Both the position numbers and the translations under genes were made by a program. Below are positions 1-4,812 of a stretch of DNA of 7,808 nt, piece by piece. Below the pieces are notes generated by a model. The model was not told the origin of the DNA and did no database searches. It saw only the letters and a program-made list of their open reading frames with translations. Where the stretch lies: positions 932 through 8,739 of the forward strand of contig DFYU01000041.1 of assembly GCA_002383415.1 (NCBI GenBank), written 5' to 3'. Origin of the DNA: Geobacter sp. UBA4074 (GTDB lineage Bacteria; Desulfobacterota; Desulfuromonadia; Geobacterales; Pseudopelobacteraceae). Within the stretch, counting starts at the first letter, position 1, and each line of letters opens with the position of its first letter.

Positions 1-1392
1 ATGGTCACCGGCGAGTCGCTGCCGGTCAGCAAGAAGGTTGGCGACGCCGTTACCGGCGCCACCATCAACAAGAACGGCCGCCTGGTGGTACGGGCCACCC
101 GCATCGGCGAGGAGACCCTGCTCTCCCAGATCGTGCGGATGGTGCGAGACGCCCAGGGTGACAAGGCGCCGATCCAGCGCTTTGCCGACGCCGTCTCGGC
201 CTGGTTCGTGCCGATCGTGGTGCTGCTGGCCCTGGCCACCTTCGTGGTCTGGTACCTGCTGCTGTCCGCCCCCTTCATCATCGCCTTCAAGTTCGGCGTA
301 GCGGTGGTAGTCATCGCCTGCCCCTGCGCCATGGGCCTGGCCACCCCCACCGCCATCATGGTCGGCAGCGGTGTCGCCCTGGCCCGGGGCATACTGGTCA
401 AAAAGGGCTCGGCCCTGGAAACCATCGCCAAGCTGCAGGTGCTGCTGCTGGACAAGACCGGCACCCTCACCAGCGGCCAACTGGCCCTGACCGATCTGGC
501 CACTGTTCCCGGCATGGACGACCAGCGGCTGCTGGAATATCTGGCCGCGGCTGAACGCTCCTCCAACCACCCCCTGGCACAGGCCGCCGTAGCCGGCGCC
601 AAGGCCCAGGGTGTCGCCGCCGCCGCGGTGACTGACTTCAACGAACAGGAAGGCCACGGCGTCACCTGCAGCTATAACGGCCTCAGACTGGCAGCCGGCA
701 ACCAGCGCTTGATGCAGGCCCACGGGGTTGCTACCGATGCCGTGGATGACACGGCCGCCCGACTGGCCGACGAAGGCAAATCGCTGATCTACGTGGCAGC
801 CGACACAACCCTGATCGGCGTGGCCGCCTTCAGCGACACTCTGAAAGACAGCTCGACCCAGGCCGTGGCTGCACTGAAGCAACTGGGTATCCGCACCGTG
901 ATGATCACCGGTGACCACCAGGCGGTGGCTGCAACCGTGGCCAGACAGGTGGGTGTGGACAGCTTCGAAGCCCAGGTACTGCCGGGGCGCAAGCAGGAGG
1001 TCGTCAAGGAGTATCAGGCACAGGGGCTTACGGTCGGCATGGTGGGTGACGGCATCAACGATGCCCCGGCCCTGGCTGCAGCCGATGTGGGGATCGCCAT
1101 CGGTGGCGGCACCGACGTGGCCAAGGAGACCGGCGACATCGTGCTGATCCGCGATGATCTGCAGGACGCGGTGCGGGCCATCACCGTGGGCCGGGCCACC
1201 CTGAGCAAGGTGAAACAAAATCTGTTCTGGGCCCTGTTCTACAACGTGATCGGCATCCCGATTGCCGCCGGCCTGTTCAGCCACTGGGGCATCACCCTCA
1301 AGGCCGAGTACGCCGGCCTGGCCATGGCCTTTTCATCGGTCTCGGTGGTCATGAACTCGCTGCTCTTGAAACGGGTGGCAAACCGACTGTAA
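1..1392 (+). CDS. copA: Cu(+)-exporting P1B-type ATPase, C-terminal part (5' truncated by window edge)
   Basis: Inner-membrane pump that uses ATP to export monovalent copper. The visible 463 residues begin inside the actuator domain at the TGES dephosphorylation loop (residues 3-6), so the ATG at position 1 is almost certainly an internal methionine. The N-terminal metal-binding domain and first membrane helices lie outside the window. Seen in order: a hydrophobic helix pair at about 66-88 and 96-118 carrying the CPC metal site (107-109); the phosphorylated DKTGT loop (Asp151); the nucleotide-domain HP motif (190-191, here preceded by SSN where SEHP is usual); TGD (303-305); the GDGINDAP hinge (349-356); and two final helices with YN (414-415) and MAFSS (442-446). 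YN and MxxSS are the family signature of the Cu(+) subgroup P1B-1, against Zn/Cd or Co pumps. The C-terminus ends normally just after the last helix. GC-rich codon use matches the right-hand flank and differs from the next gene. Function is confident; the exact metal is inferred from motifs. Confidence 0.95.
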   Translation: MVTGESLPVSKKVGDAVTGATINKNGRLVVRATRIGEETLLSQIVRMVRDAQGDKAPIQRFADAVSAWFVPIVVLLALATFVVWYLLLSAPFIIAFKFGVAVVVIACPCAMGLATPTAIMVGSGVALARGILVKKGSALETIAKLQVLLLDKTGTLTSGQLALTDLATVPGMDDQRLLEYLAAAERSSNHPLAQAAVAGAKAQGVAAAAVTDFNEQEGHGVTCSYNGLRLAAGNQRLMQAHGVATDAVDDTAARLADEGKSLIYVAADTTLIGVAAFSDTLKDSSTQAVAALKQLGIRTVMITGDHQAVAATVARQVGVDSFEAQVLPGRKQEVVKEYQAQGLTVGMVGDGINDAPALAAADVGIAIGGGTDVAKETGDIVLIRDDLQDAVRAITVGRATLSKVKQNLFWALFYNVIGIPIAAGLFSHWGITLKAEYAGLAMAFSSVSVVMNSLLLKRVANRL

Positions 1393-1588
1393 CCCGGCAT
1401 GATCTAACGGGATAAAACTGCGGCTGGTAGTTGTTAAAGCTACCTCTATAGTGAAACCGTATGATTAACGAGTTATACAGCAAACAGAAATATCGCATTA
1501 TAACCAAGGACCGAGTACCCTTGTGGGCGCAAAGAAACCAACCTAAATTGACTACCAAGCCCAGATTATTTTGTGATACTATTTCGCC
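1393..1588. other. Intergenic junction between copA and the restriction-modification cassette
   Basis: This 196-bp gap is where composition changes from GC-rich to AT-rich, so one edge of the acquired cassette probably lies here. I see no convincing terminator for copA: only a 4-bp CCCG/CGGG pairing (1393-1396 with 1408-1411) without a T tract. A 43-codon open frame starts at ATG 1461 and ends in a TGA (1590-1592) that overlaps the methyltransferase ATG in an ATGA arrangement. It has no Shine-Dalgarno and no family I recognise, so I do not call it as a gene. No insertion-sequence ends or tRNA fragment were seen. Confidence 0.5.
1572..1580 (+). promoter_or_regulatory. Possible extended -10 promoter of the methyltransferase gene
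   Basis: TG at 1572-1573, one base, then GATACT at 1575-1580 resembles an extended -10 element. A TTGACT hexamer at 1548-1553 resembles a -35 but is 21 bp away, too far for standard spacing, so any promoter here would lean on the extended -10. Transcription would start at about 1586-1588, right at the methyltransferase ATG, giving a leaderless or near-leaderless message. That fits the lack of a Shine-Dalgarno. Read by eye only. Confidence 0.35.
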
Positions 1589-2668
1589 ATGAAAAAATCA
1601 AACCCAACATTGACACAACCCATTAGATTTATTGACCTCTTTTCCGGCATCGGCGGATTTCGCTACGCAATCCAAAATGCTGCCGCTAAAAGCAATTTGA
1701 CAACCGAGTGCGTATTTACTAGCGAAATTGATAAAGATTGCCAGCATGTCTATTTTGAAAATTTTGGCGACATGCCGCATGGTGACATTACTCAGATTGC
1801 GCCGGAAAGCATACCCGATCATGACGTTCTTCTCGCTGGTTTTCCATGCCAGCCGTTTAGCATCATTGGACAGATGAGAGGCTTTGAGGACACACGCGGT
1901 ACCCTGTTTTTCAATATTGCCAAAATATTGGAAGTTAAAAAACCTGACGCTTTTGTCCTTGAAAATGTAAAACTGCTTGTTGGTCACGACGGCGGAAAAA
2001 CCATTAAAAGAATCATGGAAACCCTTAAAGAGCTTGGATACCATGCCGACTACAGAGTTTTTAACGCTCTTGATTTTGGTTTACCGCAAAAGAGAGAACG
2101 TATTTTTATTGTAGGTTTCCGTAATCCTGTTTGCTTCAATTGGCCTAAGGACAAAACACCAATGAAGCCATTAAGCGAAATTCTGGAAACCGATGTAGAA
2201 GATTCTTATTACGCCTCGGAGCACATAAAAAACAAAAGATTAAGCAAACAGCAACCGACAGCCGAACCGACTATCTGGCATGAAAACAAGGCCGGAAACA
2301 TTAGCGCGTATCCGTATTCGTGTGCGCTTCGCGCCGGAGCTTCATACAACTATCTGCTTGTAAACGGAGAACGCCGCCTGACATCCAGAGAAATGCTGCG
2401 CTTACAAGGTTTTCCAGAATCTTTCAAAATAGTGGGCAACTACAGCCAAACAAGAAAGCAGGCAGGAAACAGCTTGCCTGTTCCAGTCGCTCAGGCAGTG
2501 CTTGAAAAGGTTTTTAACGCCTGCAATTTCAGCAAGACAATAGAAACATACGAAACCGATAAACTGATTATAGACGGACAAATGAGAATATTTGAAAAGG
2601 CACAAAACTATGAGCATGTCCCCAAAACTAAGAACCGTAGAAAAATACAAGCCGCCATATCCGCTTAA
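1589..2668 (+). CDS. DNA (cytosine-5)-methyltransferase of a type II restriction-modification system
   Basis: Transfers a methyl group from S-adenosylmethionine to carbon 5 of cytosine in a specific duplex site, protecting it from the partner nuclease. The 359 residues carry the full C5-MTase motif order: FIDLFSGIGG (motif I, 14-23), EID (46-48, II), GFPCQPFS with catalytic Cys87 (84-91, IV), ENV (125-127, VI), QKRERIF (167-173, VIII), RRLTSREMLRLQGFP (262-276, IX) and QAGNSLPVPVA (291-301, X). The short target-recognition region lies between VIII and IX, about 185-260. The length is normal for a small-TRD enzyme, with about 50 extra C-terminal residues after motif X. ATG 1589 is the only usable start, because an in-frame TGA lies at 1574-1576, yet no Shine-Dalgarno precedes it. 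The gene is AT-rich against its flanks, which suggests transfer. It overlaps the next gene by 59 bp. Specificity cannot be read from sequence; the recognition region reminded me of GGNNCC-type (NgoBV/NlaIV) enzymes, but that is a weak memory-based guess. Confidence 0.95.
   Translation: MKKSNPTLTQPIRFIDLFSGIGGFRYAIQNAAAKSNLTTECVFTSEIDKDCQHVYFENFGDMPHGDITQIAPESIPDHDVLLAGFPCQPFSIIGQMRGFEDTRGTLFFNIAKILEVKKPDAFVLENVKLLVGHDGGKTIKRIMETLKELGYHADYRVFNALDFGLPQKRERIFIVGFRNPVCFNWPKDKTPMKPLSEILETDVEDSYYASEHIKNKRLSKQQPTAEPTIWHENKAGNISAYPYSCALRAGASYNYLLVNGERRLTSREMLRLQGFPESFKIVGNYSQTRKQAGNSLPVPVAQAVLEKVFNACNFSKTIETYETDKLIIDGQMRIFEKAQNYEHVPKTKNRRKIQAAISA
2595..2600 (+). promoter_or_regulatory. Ribosome-binding site deciding the start of the putative restriction gene
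   Basis: AAAAGG lies 9 bases before ATG 2610, inside the methyltransferase reading frame. It directly follows a possible TTG start at 2592 and therefore cannot serve it, which favours ATG 2610. A second ATG at 2616 would be 15 bases away, a poor distance. Confidence 0.5.
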
Positions 2669-3347
2669 CGATTTTCCAAAACGGTTTGCACTTGATTTAG
2701 GCAAAGAAACTGTATACCTGCTCGCATCGAGAGGCGACACAGCAAGAATTGAAGGCTCTGACTGGGAAGAAATCTTTGCGCGGCTAATTGGCGCACAGTG
2801 GAAGCCATCAAATGTTGGTCTTGATGATGTTGTGCTGGAGCAAACGGCGTGGGGTGCAAAAACCGTTAAAAACCGCAAACCGTCAACTGTTTCTAAAGTC
2901 CGTCTCATATCAGGCAGAAACTCCCCTATTTATTCGTTTGGCGACCAGAAAATCAGCGAATGCGACCCTACAGAGCTTGGCGGAAAGATACTTTCCATCT
3001 GGAACGAGCGTGTTGCAGGAATCCGTAAACTGTATAAACATGTGAGAACCATTGTACTCGTGAAGTCAGACGATCTACTTGAACTTGCAGCCTTTGAGTT
3101 TGAAACCGTCATGTACCCAACAGATCAGTATTGGTGGCAGTGGAACGAACGAAACAACCTTGAAGGATTCAGCAAAGCAAACAATAATCACCTCTTCACT
3201 TGGCAACCACACGGCTCTCAATTTACCATCATTGAGGATGTGCCGCCCAACCGGCTTGCAATAAAAATCCAAAAGCCCCCGCAAATAGAACGTAATGACG
3301 TTCTCAAATCTATTAATTTTGACGATTCATGGGTTCAAATTTTGTAA
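2610..3347 (+). CDS. Putative type II restriction endonuclease (partner of the cytosine methyltransferase)
   Basis: Predicted nuclease of 245 residues. I do not recognise the family with certainty; the assignment rests mainly on position between a C5-methyltransferase and a Vsr gene on the same strand, and on size. A possible PD-(D/E)XK-like core runs from an acidic helix (DWEEIFARLIGA, 51-62) through GLDD (70-73) to the basic WGAK segment (81-84). The usual acidic residue of (D/E)XK would be Gly82, so Glu53, Glu54 or Glu77 would have to stand in. A beta-strand-like segment (RTIVLVKSDD, 146-155) and an aromatic patch (QYWWQW, 173-178) follow. There is no signal peptide or membrane helix. It starts within the methyltransferase gene (59-bp overlap), so translation is probably coupled to it; ATG 2610 was preferred over TTG 2592 because of the AAAAGG site. 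No controller (C) gene is present. An NgoBV/NlaIV-like relative is possible but unverified. Confidence 0.65.
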   Translation: MSMSPKLRTVEKYKPPYPLNDFPKRFALDLGKETVYLLASRGDTARIEGSDWEEIFARLIGAQWKPSNVGLDDVVLEQTAWGAKTVKNRKPSTVSKVRLISGRNSPIYSFGDQKISECDPTELGGKILSIWNERVAGIRKLYKHVRTIVLVKSDDLLELAAFEFETVMYPTDQYWWQWNERNNLEGFSKANNNHLFTWQPHGSQFTIIEDVPPNRLAIKIQKPPQIERNDVLKSINFDDSWVQIL

Positions 3348-3350
3348 TTT

Positions 3351-3755
3351 ATGGATTCTGTACCCCCTCAAGAACGCTCGCGTATTATGGGCAACGTCAA
3401 AGCGCGAGGCAATAAATCAACCGAACTCAAGCTTATAAAATTATTCAATGAAAATGGACTTACGGGATGGAAAAGAAACTATCCCGTAAAAGGCAAACCT
3501 GATTTTGTCTTCTTGTCGCAACGAGTGGCTATTTTCGTTGACGGCTGTTTCTGGCATGGTTGTGAAGATCATTGTCGCGTTCCTTCTAGCAATCAAGAAT
3601 ACTGGTTGGCAAAAATTAACCGCAATAAAGAGCGGGACATTACAACCACCGCTGCTTTCCAAGAAAGAAATTGGAAAGTGATTCGTATTTGGGAACATGA
3701 GCTAACCCGTAAAAATTCCATAGAAATTCTGAAACGTATTAAGGATAGCTTGTAA
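3351..3755 (+). CDS. vsr: Very short patch repair (Vsr) DNA mismatch endonuclease
   Basis: Nicks DNA 5' of the T in T:G mismatches that arise when 5-methylcytosine deaminates in the partner methyltransferase site, starting short-patch repair. The 134 residues show the family blocks: RSRIMGNVKARGNKST (9-24, near the N-terminus), KPDF with catalytic Asp51 (49-52), VDGCFWHGC (63-71), the YW..KI.RN..RD block (84-96) and WKVIRIWEHEL (108-118). Numbering matches my recollection of E. coli Vsr: Asp51, Phe67, Trp68 and His69 are kept, while E. coli His64 is Asp64 here. Likely zinc ligands are Cys66, Cys71, Cys75 (or His74) and His116. The length is near the E. coli protein without its C-terminal extension. 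ATG 3351 lies 3 bp after the upstream stop without a Shine-Dalgarno, so translation is probably coupled and the three genes form one operon. It presumably shares the methyltransferase specificity. Confidence 0.93.
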   Translation: MDSVPPQERSRIMGNVKARGNKSTELKLIKLFNENGLTGWKRNYPVKGKPDFVFLSQRVAIFVDGCFWHGCEDHCRVPSSNQEYWLAKINRNKERDITTTAAFQERNWKVIRIWEHELTRKNSIEILKRIKDSL

Positions 3756-3897
3756 ACGGTACACTCGACCTGACCACACCAAGAAACGGGCGGCAGTTTA
3801 GCACCGCGCCGTTGACCGAAGAAACAGAAATGAAAAGAGTCATTCCAAAAGGGCTCTAGAACGTGAATTTCTGAACTATCTGCAAGGACTGGAGTAA
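3749..3897 (+). pseudogene. Decayed 3' remnant, probably of a RelE/HigB-type toxin
   Basis: Between vsr and the antitoxin no intact gene exists, but one frame is open from 3749 to a TAG at 3857-3859 and encodes ...LTEETEMKRVIPK. A second frame then encodes ALEREFLNYLQGLE, ending in TAA 3895-3897, 3 bp before the antitoxin ATG. Restoring one base in the AAAAGGG run (3847-3853) joins them into about 49 residues ending VIPK-x-ALEREFLNYLQGLE. A tail of the type IPxAxxxFxxYLxxL is what I recall from Gp49-like RelE/HigB toxins that precede antitoxins of this kind, and the spacing to the antitoxin is typical of such pairs. The catalytic part and the start are missing, apparently replaced by the cassette. 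The resemblance is by eye and short; it could be chance, or the frameshift could be an assembly error. Confidence 0.35.
3891..3894 (+). promoter_or_regulatory. Ribosome-binding site of the antitoxin gene
   Basis: GGAG lies 6 bases before ATG 3901 and overlaps the last codons and stop of the toxin remnant. That is the coupled toxin-then-antitoxin arrangement, and it supports the chosen start. Confidence 0.6.
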
Positions 3898-3900
3898 GGT

Positions 3901-4203
3901 ATGGCAAAGCAACTTGCGGAATTAATGAAAAAAATAAACCCTGCTGTTGTAACGGCAGCACGTGCCCAGGCGGATCAAGAGATTTTCGAACTGCGTCTGG
4001 CACAATTGCGCCAGACGGTAGAGATGTCGCAACACGATCTGGCAACGGCACTCGGCATATCACAACCATCGGCTGCCAATCTGGAAAAACATGGCCACGA
4101 AGTTAAAATTTCTTCTCTCAAACGTTACATTGAGGCACTTGGCGGCAAGCTGTCACTGGATGTTGAACTGGCTGATGGTCGTCACATCGGCATAAACGTC
4201 TAG
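3901..4203 (+). CDS. HigA-like helix-turn-helix antitoxin (XRE family), apparently orphan
   Basis: Small cytoplasmic DNA-binding protein of 100 residues. Antitoxins of this family neutralise a RelE/HigB-type ribosome-dependent RNase and repress their own operon. The N-terminal segment (1-30) is helical and charged. An XRE helix-turn-helix follows at about 32-87: LAQLRQTVEMSQHDLATALG, then recognition-helix residues SQPSAANLEK (54-63). The family ending SSLKRYIEALGGKLSL (71-86) runs into a short beta tail. The length is typical and the start has a good GGAG site. Base composition is intermediate between the AT-rich cassette and the GC-rich flank. The upstream neighbour is only a broken remnant, so no active cognate toxin is visible. 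It may survive as a plain regulator, as an anti-addiction gene against a related toxin elsewhere, or as an unerased relic. DNA binding is confident; the antitoxin role is inferred from family resemblance and context. Confidence 0.82.
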   Translation: MAKQLAELMKKINPAVVTAARAQADQEIFELRLAQLRQTVEMSQHDLATALGISQPSAANLEKHGHEVKISSLKRYIEALGGKLSLDVELADGRHIGINV

Positions 4204-4221
4204 TGCTGTCTGCCTAAAACA

Positions 4222-4227
4222 AAGGAG
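4222..4227 (+). promoter_or_regulatory. Strong ribosome-binding site of the flavoprotein gene
   Basis: AAGGAG sits 9 bases before ATG 4237, in the 33-bp gap after the antitoxin stop. It fixes the start of the flavoprotein gene and is the best Shine-Dalgarno in the window. I saw no clear separate promoter in this short gap. Confidence 0.75.
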
Positions 4228-4236
4228 AACCATCCA

Positions 4237-4812
4237 ATGAAGGTTATCGCATTCAACGGCAGCGCCCGCAGAGACGGCAATACCGCCAAGCTGATTGACT
4301 ACGCCTGTGAGGAGCTGAACAAGGAGGGGATTGCAACCGAGCTGGTGCAGTTGGCCGGCCGACCGATCCACGGCTGCATCGCCTGTTATAAGTGCTTCGC
4401 CAGCAAGGACCGCCGTTGTGCGGTAACCGACGACGTGGCCAACGAGTGTATCGAAAAGATGGATGGGGCCGACGGGATCATCATCGGCTCGCCCACCTAC
4501 TTCGCCGCCATCAGCCCCGAGGCCAAGGCCTTGATTGACCGCTCCGGCATGGTGGGCCGGGCCAATGGGGATATGTACAAGCGCAAGGTGGGTGCCGGGG
4601 TGGTGGCGGTGCGCCGAGCCGGCGCAATCCACGTCTTTGACACCATCAACCACTTTTTCACCATCGGCCAGATGATCATTGTGGGTTCAAGCTACTGGAA
4701 CGTCGGAGTGGGCCGCAACATCGGCGATGTGGATAGCGACGAGGAAGGGGTCAAGACCATGCGTGACCTGGGGGTCAACATGGCCTGGCTGTTGAAGAAA
4801 CTGCAGGGCTGA
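4237..4812 (+). CDS. Flavodoxin-fold FMN protein with iron-sulfur-flavoprotein-like cysteine motif
   Basis: Predicted cytoplasmic redox protein of 191 residues, binding FMN and perhaps one iron-sulfur cluster; the physiological substrate is unknown. The N-terminus MKVIAFNGSARRDGNT (1-16) is the GSxRxxGNT phosphate-binding loop of the NADPH-dependent FMN reductase/flavodoxin group. It is followed by HGCIACYKC and Cys61, giving C47-x2-C50-x2-C53-x7-C61. That fits the compact CX2CX2CX4-7C cluster motif of iron-sulfur flavoproteins, and the first three positions agree with those I recall for the Methanosarcina thermophila protein. A second flavin-contacting loop, GSPTYFAAIS (84-93), is also typical. 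Cys24 near the N-terminus lies outside the motif. The length is normal for the family. The gene returns to GC-rich host-like codon use, so it probably marks native DNA right of the cassette. Its terminator lies in the convergent cyclase gene. Whether a cluster is really bound is inference; many relatives are annotated only as flavodoxin-family proteins. Confidence 0.85.
   Translation: MKVIAFNGSARRDGNTAKLIDYACEELNKEGIATELVQLAGRPIHGCIACYKCFASKDRRCAVTDDVANECIEKMDGADGIIIGSPTYFAAISPEAKALIDRSGMVGRANGDMYKRKVGAGVVAVRRAGAIHVFDTINHFFTIGQMIIVGSSYWNVGVGRNIGDVDSDEEGVKTMRDLGVNMAWLLKKLQG

Noticed and set aside
1393..1411. Possible terminator after copA
   Set aside because: Only four base pairs with an 11-base loop and no T tract; not credible as a terminator.
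1548..1580. TTGACT / GATACT as a standard -35/-10 promoter pair
   Set aside because: The spacer is 21 bp, outside the usual 16-18 bp range; only the extended -10 is retained as a tentative call.
1598..2044. 148-codon minus-strand frame opposite the methyltransferase
   Set aside because: It covers motifs I-VI of a certain methyltransferase in antisense and shows no domain of its own.
3812..3840. TTGACC as -35 of a separate antitoxin promoter
   Set aside because: No acceptable -10 hexamer is found 16-18 bp downstream.
3593..4069. 158-codon minus-strand frame spanning the vsr end and antitoxin start
   Set aside because: It crosses two supported genes in antisense, has no ribosome-binding site and is not recognisable.
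4153..4653. 166-codon minus-strand frame opposite the antitoxin end and flavoprotein gene
   Set aside because: Antisense shadow of a gene with clear motifs and a strong ribosome-binding site; the composition is His/Gly/Ala-rich without family features.
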